A stretch of DNA of 64,000 nucleotides from Terebella lapidaria. Lineage: Eukaryota > Annelida > Polychaeta > Terebellida > Terebellidae. Location: NCBI GenBank assembly GCA_949152475.1, contig OX424560.1, positions 1,860,001-1,924,000 on the forward strand, read 5' to 3'. Positions 34,785-46,590 of this stretch are shown here, one piece after another. Below the pieces are notes generated by a model. It made no database searches and had not been told where the DNA came from. It saw only the letters and a list, made by a program, of their open reading frames with translations. The position numbers were made by a program, and so were the translations under genes. Each line of letters begins with the position of its first letter. Position 1 is the stretch's first letter.

Positions 34785-34888
34785 TCAGTGACATTCTGGA
34801 AATGCTCCTAGGCATCTTTAGGCCTTGACATCTAGTTGATGTACCGGCAGAAACCCATAAGAGACTTATGGGTTTCTGGTACCGGGTA
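34785..34888. repeat. Dispersed word plus hairpin
   Basis: GGCATCTTTAGGCCTTGACA at about 34812 recurs, with one change, at about 46559 at the right edge of the satellite block. It is followed by a hairpin: CAGAAACCCATAAG paired with TTATGGGTTTCTG. Confidence 0.6.
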
Positions 34889-35159
34889 TTAAACCGTCAT
34901 TCTGCCATCACATGCATTGAGTATCCTGATATTCGGAACACTGCCTTTATTTATATGGGTGGTCGAATACTGTAAACCCCTCAATTTTTCGCGGCCATTA
35001 ATATTCACGATTCTTGCGTTTTCATTAAAAACGCAACAATTTCTGGACGCAATTTTTTTTGGCCAACAGCATTTTGTAATGCGATACCAGTAATATGCAT
35101 GTTACAGAAAATGCGAAATTAAACGTCTGCGAATATGTACAAATCCTGAAGACGCGAAA

Positions 35160-35419
35160 TTAAAGGGCCACTGTATGGGATTCGGCTTTTGGGGGATTTC
35201 CAAGATTTTTCTCCCGACGCTTCTATTTATAGAACAAAAGGTCAGATTACGTTTTTGACCCAGAATCTCTGTCGAGCCAATTGTCAGATCAGCCCAGGTC
35301 GGCTCGGCAGAGATCCTAGGCCAAAAACGTCATCTGACGTTTTGTTCTATAAATAGAAGCGTCGGGAGAAAAATCTTGGAAATCCCCTAAAAGCCGAATC
35401 CCATACAGTGGCCCTTTAA
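35160..35419. mobile_element. Foldback MITE with TTAA ends
   Basis: TTAAAGGGCCACTGTATGGG at the left is matched by its complement ending at 35419. The arms pair for about 100 bp (AATCCCATACAGTGGCC, CTTCTATTTATAGAACAAAA) around a short loop. The terminal TTAA may be the target duplication. High arm identity suggests recent spread. Confidence 0.8.
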
Positions 35420-35734
35420 ATGGCTTCGAAATTAAAGTGGTTTACTGTACATAAAAAAGTGAATCGCCTGAATCATACGGACATATCTACTCGGATATTA
35501 GGACATACTCGTATGTGAGGACTCAGGACACTGTCCTTAAATGCGCGATTATGCGGTAAACCTAACCTCATCCTTGTTCCGGGTAGTGAATGACTGATCT
35601 CCTTTGATTTTTGGAACTCTTCATTTTGCCGATAGAAATCTGAACTTCCTTGTTTGTTTTGGTTGACATTTTGCTCACTTTCTCGTCGAAAAAAAGCCCC
35701 TTCAACTGCATTTTGTAATCTCCTGCGTGTGAAA

Positions 35735-38595
35735 ATGGCTCCGTCGCCAGGTTTGCAACGTAGGTCTGTTTTCATCTTCGTCATTGGATTGAGTTTTGGT
35801 TTCGTTTTGAGCTACTTCTTCGCGACAAACATAAACACTGCACCTGTTGCCGCACCCAAGCTGTCACGTCACTTCATCCCAGACAACCCTCACTCACACG
35901 GCGAAACAGACACCGAGGAGTTCGTGGGACCTGACATGGAACAGAGCTGGCATGATTTCCATGCTGAAAACCATTTAGGTATGTGTCAGTTTAGTTGAGT
36001 TGTCAATTCAAAACAGCCTAAAAAATAACTGGCAAACAGTGATTCATTCAAACCATTTGTATTTTACATCCAATTTGCTGCAATTTAGATATATGTGATG
36101 AAAAGGTATGGAAGCAAATGCTCACAAAAATATGCAATTATGAATGTTCAACAAAAGTTGAAAAATGGGTAAAACATATCGAAAAGTGAAAATTAAAGTC
36201 TCGGTTTCATTTGCAGAGGAAGATGCCCTAGCTCAGCAACTTTCCAAGAAAGTACAAGTTTTATGTTGGGTTATGACGAGCCCCTCGAACATCCTCAAGA
36301 AAGCTCGTCATGTCAAAGCCACGTGGGGAAAACGATGCAATAAACTGTTGTTCATGAGTTCCAAGGAGGACAAAACTCTTCCTGCCGTTGGATTACATGT
36401 AAACGAAGGTCGTGACTCACTCTGGGGGAAAACTAAAGAAGCGTTCAAATACATTCATGAACATCACCTGAATGACGCAGACTGGTTCCTGAAGGCAGAT
36501 GACGATACCTATGTCATAGTCGAAAATCTAAGAAAAATGCTCAAATCACACGATCCCACGCGCCCCTTGTATTTTGGGAGACGTTTCAAGCCGTACGTTC
36601 AACAAGGTTACATGAGCGGAGGTGCTGGCTACGTTCTCAGCAAGGAAGCAGTCCGTCGATTTGTAGAAGTCGGGTTGAAAGCCCCCACAAAATGTCGGCC
36701 AGACGATGGTGGCGCGGAAGACTTGGAGATGGGAAGCTGTCTGCAAAACGTCGGCGTCCGTATTGAAGATTCGAGAGACAACTTTGGACGAGAAAAGTTT
36801 CACCCGTTTATACCAGAACACCACCTGATCCCGGGCTTGGTGCCGCGTAATAACTGGTACTGGAGCTACAACTTCTATCCCACCAAGGAGGTATTCCAAT
36901 ACACAGTGCAAGCTTGACCACATTGATTTGCAAATGTCATTCATAATCAATACTATTTGCTCCTTATCAGATGTTAAACTCTCTTGTTCGATAATGTGAT
37001 ATTGGTTGGAGCAGTTTGTGTGCATGTGAAATCAATTGAGCAATCACTTAGTATGCTCCCCTCTGTGATATTGACTACTTTTACATGTGTATCAAATAAA
37101 GCTCATATTGTACAAAAGAAGATTCTGCAAGGACTTTTGAAAAAAATAGAAAGCTTGTATGTGTTTTCTGGTGGTTGAGTATATTAGTAATTATGATTTT
37201 CATGCATGCGGTGTCGTGTGATTTTTTAGCATGAACTTATATGAACCTGTAGTGATTCTAATAATGTGGTAGGTTGATGGATAACAATCCGAACCATTAG
37301 CAAAGCGTATTTCTGCAGAAATACCATTTTCTGTATTCCTGCAGAAATACGAAATATTGTATTCAAAATATAGAAATACATGAAACTGTATTCCTCTTGT
37401 CTGTACAAAATACACAATATCGTATTTGTAAACTCTGAAACTTGTGAATTCTTTCAACTTCATTACACATTGTCCAAACTTGGAAGATATTATACTTGAT
37501 AAATTAGGTGGAATATCACTCAAAGAACCTCTCTTTCAATCCGTATCTATCCCTATCCAGCAATTCATGTTGAAAAGTGGTTAAAAGAGCTTTTCAAAAT
37601 GAATGTTGGATACGGATTGATACGGATTGAAAGAGAGGTTCTTCAAGTAATATTACACCTAAAATGCCAAGTAGGATAGGTTGCTAGTGTTGACAATGTG
37701 TAATGAAGCTAAAAAAAATTACTGGTTTCAGAGTTTACAAATACGATATTGTATATTTTATATGGACAACAGGAATACAGTTTCATGTATTTCTATATTT
37801 TGAATACAATATTTTGTATTCCTGCAGGAATACGGAAAATGGTATATCTGCAGAAAAACGGTTTTGCTATATGGTCCGGACTGGATAACCCGTACCGAAG
37901 ACTTCATGGACTGTTGTGAACACTAGTACAAGGACTTGTATGGGAATACACCAGTTGAAGTGTCATGCACTTTATATATAAAAAAAATGTTAATTGCCTT
38001 GATTGGAAGTTCACTTCCTATTTTCCAGGGGCCGGAGTGCTGCAGTGACTATGCCATTTCATTCCACTACGTTCCGCCAAACATGATGTACGTGTTTGAG
38101 TATTTTGTCTACCACCTGAAGCCCTACGGGATCTCCACAAGCCTCGTGCTGCCACCTGGTGAATCCAACACAGAACCCCATCGAGACGTCAGGAAAGACG
38201 CTATCCCCACGACAACCCTCCCACCGGAACAGCAAGACGTGCTACAGGATCTGCTAAAGGACAACAATGCTCAAAATAAATTTCAAGCCGTTCAGCGAGG
38301 TCTAATTGACGATGCATTACATAAAGTTCCAAATCTCCAAACAGCTGCCGATAAATTAACAGCTACCAAACCTAAATTAAAACCCGATACAGCAGACTCT
38401 CATTTGCCACAAACAGCGATAGATCAGTTGCTTTTTGCTGAGAATCCAGACAAAAAATTACCCCTTGGTGCCTACACAAAACCTCATGAAACAGTTGAAA
38501 ACTCACCTAAAAGTTCACAAAATGGTATTTCACATGGCAGACTTGCTAGAGGTGTACGTCATGGGGAGTATGAAAGACGAGCTGTACACAAGTGA
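35735..38595 (+). CDS. C1GALT1: Core 1 beta-1,3-galactosyltransferase (T-synthase)
   Basis: Three exons, 35735-35978, 36217-36890 and 38029-38595, join in frame to give 494 residues. The start chosen is the ATG before a type II membrane anchor ([21 protein letters not shown], residues ~10-30); an in-frame upstream start would add 27 residues ahead of the anchor. Conserved blocks: [42 protein letters not shown] with D176-D178 binding Mn and UDP-galactose, [20 protein letters not shown], the WYWSYNFYP segment and the terminal-exon [13 protein letters not shown]. It adds galactose to Ser/Thr-linked GalNAc in the Golgi, making the core 1 mucin-type O-glycan. The C-terminal tail is over 100 residues longer than in vertebrate enzymes and is hydrophilic. 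It lies 2.2 kb downstream of a Cosmc-like paralogue. Confidence 0.92.
37273..37890. mobile_element. Foldback MITE in C1GALT1 intron 2
   Basis: Left arm (ATAACAATCCGAACC, CTGCAGAAATACC, ATTGTATTCAAAATATAG) and right arm (complements ending GGTCCGGACTGGATAA) pair over about 270 bp. The loop is bounded by AAGAACCTCTCTTTCAATCC and GGATTGAAAGAGAGGTTCTT. It is non-coding. Confidence 0.8.
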
Positions 38596-40249
38596 ACTTA
38601 ATCAATATATAATTACTTGATTCGATATCAATGTTTATTGGTAATATATGAAATATTCTCAAGAAACATTGTGATGTGATATATTGTGATTTTAGTGTCC
38701 AGTTTTGAAGTCCTCCTCCTGTTGTGGGCTCTAGTGTGTTGTCAGAATACATGTTACTTAGATAGGAATTACATTTTGGATAACACTTTTTGTACGGATA
38801 TGTTAAGTTAAATACTCAAGAAACAGAATAGGACACTCTCATTTACCAATTTTGTTGAATGTTTTGAGATAATATTTTTGAAATAATGTTTTGATAGAAT
38901 GCCATGGTATGTAAATTTGCCATACAATGATAGTATTTTTTTCAAAATATTCATGATGTTCAGATAAAAATAATTAGAAGATGCTGAACATTTTCCAGCT
39001 GTTGTTCTCTATCAGCAGGTACAGTCTTCCTTCGTGTTGGTGCTCAGTGTCCTGATTGTATTTATGCCAACATACTCACTATAAGCATAATGAATATGAC
39101 AACTTCCAACTGAAACGAGGTGTTGAATTGACATCGCCAATATTGCACGCCAAGTCACTTAGAAGTATGCATTGTGATGCAGATCATGGTGATGGGATCT
39201 GAATTTGAATTTGTGCAATTTCTCTCACTATTTTAGTTTTTGTATTATAGTATGGAAGTTCTGTGTCATTGGCGATGTTCAGACAAATTTCTGTGTGCTT
39301 CGTCAAAACCAAAGTTAAGATTTTGTACACAGCTGATACATCGCTCCTCTTTTTGTACTTTATTCATACTGTCTGAAAATATGTTGTTTATAAGCAGTAT
39401 ACTCATACTATCAGATCGTTATACATGAAGATAATAATCAATTTTCTTGTGTTCTTGTACAAAACATTTTGCCAGAACTGAGCACTTTTTGAAAATATAT
39501 AATTAAATAAATTGGTTGGAGAATCTGCGCCACCAGTCTGTCAATGTGTAAATAGTAGTATTGTATGTTTGAGCAGTAATTATATAATGCTGACTTGGTT
39601 GTGTTTGTGTATGTATCGTGATGTGATGAGTTATTCTACAATGCAAGCTGATATAAATATAGATGTAAATTAGTGTTACATGACTTTGAATGTCTTTAAC
39701 AAGGACATCAGGTCCTGTATTACCTATCAAGTTCATTCACATTCCATTATTCACATATTTATTCGGTTCATCGTTGATTGGAAGTTAATATGTGTATAAT
39801 ATCTATATATATGCAGAAACAATTAGTTGTCCACCTAAAACTGACCTTGAATGTGCTGAGAAAGAACAAGAGCAAGTGCACAGATCTGTCTACATACTGT
39901 CGCTGTATATCAACAAGTGTGTGATTTATTTGTTCTACCTGGCTACCACGCATGTTAAGACGTACTTAGTTATGGAAGTTGCAAATGTGTATCAAAATTA
40001 AAATTTTCTGGAAGACTGCTATAACATACAAAATGTTTCTTTTTGAAGCAAAACCTCCCACCTCACAAAAGGTTAATCCTTCCAATATACATGTTTTGCA
40101 TTATGTGGGTGAGGTTTTTCACATATACCAGTAGTTGCTTGATGTCTGCAAGAAAAACACGCTGTATGTTATTATAGTTCAGAATAAACTTTGTACCTCA
40201 TCAAATGTTCGACATACTTATTTCAGAAGGATGATAAACTTCATGAATT
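38596..40249. other. Probable 3' UTR and intergenic DNA
   Basis: AT-rich, with no coding frame. An AATAAA near 40183 could end the C1GALT1 transcript, but many AT-rich signals occur and none is decisive. Confidence 0.4.
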
Positions 40250-40974
40250 AAGGCATTTCGGCAGAAATGCCTTTATGGTTTTAGCAGAATTTTTTTTTTT
40301 TTTTTTTCTTCTTCTTCCGCCACTTTTGGTTTCCGGACGATAACTTTAGATTGCCTTGACGGATCCTCGTCAAATTTTCACCACAAGTCAGAAATGATAT
40401 GTGGAAGAACCCTATTCTTTTTGAGCCGGATCCGAGGTCCGTGAGGTCCCTGAGGATGAAATCAAGGCTAATTGTATCCCCCGAACGAAGTTCGGCGGAT
40501 ACTATGGATTTGTCTTCGTCGCGCCGCGTCCGCGTCCGCAGACACTTTCTTGTGAACGCGCTACAGGTTGCAAATCTTAACCGATTCTAATAATTTTTTA
40601 TACAAACACATCTTATGGTAAGATCCCGACACCAATCGATTTTGGTTGCCATAGCAACCAAATTGGCCGATTGGCGACACATTTTGTGCTCAAATTAGCC
40701 TGTTTAACACACATGGCTTGTGAACTACGAGTGTGAGTTTTCAATGAATGATGATGGAATCGCACAGACTCGGAGAGAAAGACCCTCACACGAAACCTAT
40801 CGTTTTTCAGAATGATCGAATAAATATTAATTAGTTAACGAACTAACTTAATACGACCATTAAAATACCTACTTGAACATCTGTGATCAATCCAATACCC
40901 TGTACTATGAAAACAAATAGCACTGGATTCTTGTTCAGAATAGAGGACTGATGTTTTTAGTGAAAACAGATCGA

Positions 40975-41395
40975 TATTATCGAATAAGTTAACCTTAATT
41001 TTACTAGTTAAGTCTATTATTGACCACAATTAAAATAGTTAAGAGGAGAAACATTTATTATTGAGCTCAACAAGGTGAAGGTTTTGTCCAGTACAGATTT
41101 CATGAGTGTAACCGAATAAGTTAACCTTATTATTACTAGTTAAGTCTATTATTGACCACAATAAAAATAGTTAAGACAAGAAATAATTATTATTGGGCTC
41201 AACAAGGTCAAGGTTCTGTCCAATGGAGATTTTATGCCTGTAACCAAATAAGTTAACATTACTTTTGCTAGTTGAATCTATCATTGACCTCAATAATAAT
41301 GGTTAAGACGAGAAACATTTATTATTGAGCTCAACAAGGTAAAGGTTTTGTCCAGTAGAAATATCTGGGTGTAACTGGATAAGTTCACATTATTA
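40975..41395 (+). repeat. 132-bp tandem array, about three copies
   Basis: CGAATAAGTTAACCTTA recurs at 40981, 41113, 41245 and 41376. The core AATAAGTTAACATTA is shared with the distant minisatellite at 11740-12735. Confidence 0.8.
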
Positions 41396-42886
41396 GGTTA
41401 CCGGACCTTTGGTCCGATAACCTATTGGCATGGCGTTGCGTCCGTCGTCCGTCCGTCCGTCCGTCCGTCCGTCCGTCCGGCGTTAACATTTTTATCTTTA
41501 AAGTTAACGATCGAATCTTTCTGAAATTTTGCACAAAAATGCCTAAAAATATTTTGAGAAGGAGGTATTTTTTTGTTTTTTGATTTTCACATTTTATTCA
41601 AAATGGCGGCCGTTTTTGTCGAAAAACGCTCAATTTTGGACTTTGACGGCCATTTTCTCAAAAACTGTCTGATCAGTTTTGAGTTTTTGGTTTCAAAAGA
41701 TTCCCCTCATATACCTCTGTGATATGTATAAGTTTGGTTGCCCTAAATCTGCCGGTTTTCGTGTGGCGGCCATTTTGAATTTTTGGCGGGTCGGCGAAAA
41801 AAATTTTTTTCGCCCCTGATCGCATTACTATCCATTTTGGGCCATTTCTAGAGCAAAAAAAAATTTTCACCCTTTGAAAAAAATTTTGGACTTCGAAAAT
41901 TTTCGGCACTTTTTCCCTTCATAATGGGAGCTGTCCGGACTGTACTCATAGAACGCTTGAAGATAGAGCTTAGAAATTGGCACTTTCAAATGGGAAGTCA
42001 TATATGGCGACTTGTGTGGTGACCTTGAATTTGACATTGGATGACCTTGAAAGGTCAAGACAGCCATTTTTGGGTCGAAAAACGCTCAAATTTGCACCTG
42101 GTCTGTATTTTCTCAAAAACTCTCTGATCAGTTTTGAGATTTTTGTTTAAAAAGATTCCTCTTATATACCTCTGTGACGTGTATAAGTTTTGTCGCCCTT
42201 GAATCGCCGATCTCAGTGTGGCGGCCATTTTGAATTTTTGACGAGTAGGCGAAAAAAAAATTATTCGCCCCAAATCGCATTACTATCCATTTTGGGCCAT
42301 TTCTAGGCAAAAAAAAACTTTCACCCTTTGAAAAAAATTTTGGACTTAGAAAATTTTCGGCACTTTTTTCCTTCATAATGGGAGCTGTCAGGACTGTACT
42401 CATAAAACACTTGAAGATAGAGCTTAGAAATTGGCACTTTCAAATGGGAAGTCATATATGGCGACTCGTGTGGTGACCTTGAATTTGACCTTCAGTGACC
42501 TTGAAAGGACAAAACAGCCATTTTGGGGTCAAAAAATGCCCAGATTTGCCTCTATAGATGAAATGCTTGCAGATAGAGCTCATGTTTGCATTATCATGAT
42601 TATGAACATATAGGAAGACATATATGGCACAACTAATGATGACCTTGAACTTGACGTCAGATGACCTTGAGTGCCAAATGTCTGACTCGGAATGTGTAAA
42701 TTGACCTGAGTGGCCTAAACTATTCCACCAGATATATCTTTGTATTATGAACATATAGAATATCAATTGCCACACACATACATGTAATGGTGACATCGAA
42801 GTTCACACGGATGACCTTGATTGGTAAATCTCAAGGTCTGTTACCTGCCAATGCTGCCATGGCCAAACCAAAATTGTCCGGTAACC
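41396..42886. mobile_element. Nested 1.5-kb element with GGTTACCGGAC ends
   Basis: GGTTACCGGAC at 41396 is matched by GTCCGGTAACC ending at 42886. The near-identical flanks TATTA and TATCA may be a target duplication. It contains a (CCGT)n microsatellite at about 41440-41477 and a tandem duplication of about 455 bp (from about 41600 and about 42060). It is non-coding. Confidence 0.6.
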
Positions 42887-42924
42887 TATCATAGCCTTTG
42901 GGCTAATTTTTTTACTGAAACATT

Positions 42925-43445
42925 GATCTGGCTCGAATTTCATCATCTTGAAATGCAGTTTTGGTCAACTTTTACTCTGAATTTCAACTTGAAACCAAGT
43001 TGGATACATATTATGAGTCAAAATATAACTTATAGTAAATAGTTCAATCTGCCTTCAATTTCGTCATCTTGAAAATGCAGTTTTGGTAAGCTTTTACTTT
43101 GAATTTCAGCTTGAAACCAAGTTTGGCACATATTATGAGTTAAAATATATCTTAGGGCGAAAAGTTCGATCTGTCTCCAATTTTGTCATCTTGAAATGCA
43201 GTTTTGGTCAACTTTTACTTTGAATTTCAACTTGGAAACAAGTTTGTCACATATTATGAGTTGATATATAACTTATGGTGAAAAGTTCGATCTGGCTCCA
43301 ATTTCGTGATCTTGAAATGCAGTTTTGGTCAATTTTTACTTTGAATATCAACTTGGAACCAAGTATGTCAAAAATCCTGAGTTGAAATATAACTTTAGGT
43401 GAAAAGTTTGATCTGCCTGTGATTTCGTTTTTGTTATCGAACATG
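42925..43445 (+). repeat. About 122-bp tandem array, four copies
   Basis: Units contain ATCTTGAAATGCAGTTTTGG, CTTTGAATTTCAACTTG and CATATTATGAGT. Confidence 0.8.
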
Positions 43446-43862
43446 TCGAAATGGACATTCATATGCAGTGGTTTCAATGGTGATCTTGAATTCACCCTTC
43501 AATAACCTTGAGAGATTAATTTAGCAATTTTGGTGGGGAAAAAAAAACAGTTGTGGCCTAAGATTTTACATTTCTCTGGTAATCTTCTCTATCCCTTGTT
43601 CTAGTTTTTCACACTTATTAGTAATATATTTGGGGCATGAGGAATGATAGTGCTACGGGGGATACACCCAAGCGGTCGTAGGCGACCGGAAGCATCTAGT
43701 TTTGAGACTTGGTTTCTGGACGATAACTGGAAAAATATTTATGCAATAGTTGCAGAACTCTGCATGGAGGTTCATATGCCACCAGGGAAGAACCCTATTG
43801 ATTTTGGGATCGATCCGTCAAACGACCTTTGACCTAGAGGTCGAAATAATTTTTTGCTGATT

Positions 43863-46495
43863 CATCCTTGAGGCTTCCTGCATATCTCAGAAACCGTGCG
43901 TCGTAGAGCGAAACGGACGTTATTTTCGGACTCGTTGCCCTAGACAAACATCTCTAGGGTGTATTATTTTTTTTGATCCGGCTCCGAGGTCCGTGAGGTC
44001 CTTGAGGATGAAATCGAGGCTGATCTTGAAACTTGGTTTCCTGGACGATAACTCGAAAAATATTCAGGCAATAGTTGCAGAATTTTGCACGGAGGTTTAT
44101 ATATCAACAGGGAAGAACCCTATTGATTTTGGGATCGATACGTCAAACGACCTTTGACCTAGAGGTCGAAATAATTTTTTGCTGAGTCATCCTTCAGGCA
44201 TCCTGCATATCTCGGAAACGGTGCGTCGTAGAGCGAAACGGACGTTATTTTCGAACTCGTCGCCCTAGACAAACATGTCTGAGGGGTATTATGGATGAAC
44301 TTTGACCTTGACCCCAAATTTTTTTGCCGAGTCGGCATTTTTCGTTTTCGTCGATATCTCGGGAACGGTGTGTCGTAGAGCGAAACGGACGTTATTTTCG
44401 GACTCGTCGCCCTAGACAAACATGTCTAAGGGGTATTATTGATGAACTTTGACCTTGACCCGAATTTTTTTGGCCGAGTCGGCATTTTTCGTTTTCGTCG
44501 ATATCTCGGAAACGGTGCTTTGTAGAGCGAAACGGACGTTATTTTCGGACTCGTCACCCTAGACAAACATGTCTAAGGGGTATTATGGATGAACTATCCT
44601 TGAGGCATCCTGCATATCTCGGAAACGGTGCGTCGTAGAGCGAAACGGACGTTATTTTCGAACTCGTCACCCTAGACAAACATGTCTGAGGGGTATTATG
44701 GATGAACTTTGACCTTGACCCGAAATTTTTTTGCCGAGTCGGCATTTTTCGTTTTCGTCGATATCTCGGAAACGGTGCGTCGTAGAGCGAAACGGACGTT
44801 ATTTTCGGACTCGTCGCCCTAGACGAAAATGTCTAATGGGTATCATTGATGAACTTTGACCTTGACCCGAAATTTTTTTGCCGAGTCAGCATTTTTCGTT
44901 TTCGTCGATATCTCGGAAACGGTGCTTCGTAGAGCGAAACGGACGTTATTTCCGGACTCGTCGCCCAGACAAACATGTCTTAAGGGTATTATGGATGAAC
45001 TTTGACCTTGACCCGAAATTTTTTTGCCGAGTCGGCATTTTACGTTTTCGTCGATATCTCGGAAACGGTGTGTCGTAGAGCGAAACGGACGTTATTCTCG
45101 GACTCATCGCCCTAGACAAAGATGTCCGAGGGGTATTATGGATGAACTTTGACCTTGACCCAAAATTTTTTTGCCGAGTCGGCATTTCTCGTTTTCGTTG
45201 ATATCTCACGAAAGTCATCCTTCAGGCATCCTGCATATCTCGGAAACGGTGCGTCGTAGAGCGAAACGGACGTTATTTTCGAACTCGTCGCCCTAGACAA
45301 ACATGTCTGAGGGGTATTATGGATGAACTTTGACCTTGACCCCAAATTTTTTTGCCGAGTCGGCATTTTTCGTTTTCGTCGATATCTCGGGAACGGTGTG
45401 TCGTAGAGCGAAACGGACGTTATTTTCGGACTCGTCGCCCTAGACAAACATGTCTAAGGGGTATTATTGATGAACTTTGACCTTGACCCGAATTTTTTTG
45501 GCCGAGTCGGCATTTTTCGTTTTCGTCGATATCTCGGAAACGGTGCTTTGTAGAGCGAAACGGACGTTATTTTCGGACTCGTCACCCTAGACAAACATGT
45601 CTAAGGGGTATTATGGATGAACTATCCTTGAGGCATCCTGCATATCTCGGAAACGGTGCGTCGTAGAGCGAAACGGACGTTATTTTCGAACTCGTCACCC
45701 TAGACAAACATGTCTGAGGGGTATTATGGATGAACTTTGACCTTGACCCGAAATTTTTTTGCCGAGTCGGCATTTTTCGTTTTCGTCGATATCTCGGAAA
45801 CGGTGCGTCGTAGAGCGAAACGGACGTTATTTTCGGACTCGTCGCCCTAGACGAAAATGTCTAATGGGTATCATTGATGAACTTTGACCTTGACCCGAAA
45901 TTTTTTTGCCGAGTCAGCATTTTTCGTTTTCGTCGATATCTCGGAAACGGTGCTTCGTAGAGCGAAACGGACGTTATTTCCGGACTCGTCGCCCAGACAA
46001 ACATGTCTTAAGGGTATTATGGATGAACTTTGACCTTGACCCGAAATTTTTTTGCCGAGTCGGCATTTTACGTTTTCGTCGATATCTCGGAAACGGTGTG
46101 TCGTAGAGCGAAACGGACGTTATTCTCGGACTCATCGCCCTAGACAAAGATGTCCGAGGGGTATTATGGATGAACTTTGACCTTGACCCAAAATTTTTTT
46201 GCCGAGTCGGCATTTCTCGTTTTCGTTGATATCTCACGAATGGTGTGTCGTAAAGCGAAACGGACGTTATTTTCGGACTCGTCGCTCTAGACAACATTTA
46301 TCTTATATGTAATATGGATGAACTTTGACCTTGACTAAAAAATTTTTTGCCGAGTTGGCATTTTTCGTTTTCGTCGATATCTCAGAAACGGTGAGTCGTA
46401 GAGCGAAACGGACTTTTTTTCGGACTCGTCGCCCTAGACAAACATGTGTAAGGGGTATTATTTTAACGGTAATTTTTTTTGCGGAGTCGACATTT
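43863..46495 (+). repeat. 147-bp satellite array with a 1028-bp higher-order repeat
   Basis: GAGCGAAACGGACGTTATTT recurs at 44231, 44378, 44525, 44638, 44785, 44932 and 45078: steps of 147 bp with one 113-bp shortened unit. The whole group repeats 1028 bp further on (45259 onward). Units also hold GATATCTCGGAAACGGTG and, in most, TTTGACCTTGACCC. Open frames on both strands are repeat shadows. Confidence 0.92.
44186..46241 (+). repeat. Tandem duplication, 2 x 1028 bp
   Basis: 44186-45213 and 45214-46241 look identical, base for base, at every point compared by eye, including the shortened unit and shared oddities such as TTTGGCCGAG and CATTTTACG. This is a seven-monomer higher-order unit duplicated very recently (or an assembly artefact). 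Confidence 0.88.
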
Positions 46496-46590
46496 CTTAT
46501 TTTCATCGATATCTAGTATATATTATAAATTAATCATCACACCGAAATGCCTCCAAGGCATCTTTAGGCCTTGACGTCTAGGTGGCTTGA

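Larger units (their letters stand above)
33527..35734. other. Intergenic stretch with hairpin elements
   Basis: No coding exon is found, and in particular no CCSD-type terminal exon for the gene before it. It holds the hairpins described at 33904-33986, 34841-34888 and 35160-35419, and otherwise AT-rich DNA with many TACATGTA words. Confidence 0.5.
40474..43699. mobile_element. About 3.2-kb element inserted into the satellite family sequence
   Basis: It starts GTATCCCCCGAACGAAG, and CGGGGGATAC occurs near its right end (43656-43665). The surrounding sequence (GAGGATGAAATCAAGGCTAA before, TTTTGAGACTTGGTTTCTGG after) is continuous in the related copy at about 44005-44045, so that copy shows the empty site. 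It has no coding region. It contains the 132-bp array, the 41396-42886 element and the 120-bp array. Confidence 0.65.
40250..46590. repeat. Nested satellite-rich block
   Basis: The edges carry the same inverted word, GGCATTTCGG at about 40256 and CCGAAATGCC at about 46538. The block contains an inserted element (40474-43699) with its own nested element and arrays, then a 147-bp satellite. The interior words GAACTTTGACCTTGACC and TTGAAATGCAGTTTTGGT recur throughout. No gene is seen over 6 kb. Confidence 0.7.

Noticed and set aside
34841-34888. Hairpin as a possible RNA gene or terminator
   Set aside because: No tRNA, snRNA or microRNA context; more likely part of a dispersed repeat.
44159-46506. 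Many 60-107 codon frames with RQKNFGSRSKF-type peptides
   Set aside because: Translations of the 147-bp satellite, repeated at 1028-bp intervals.
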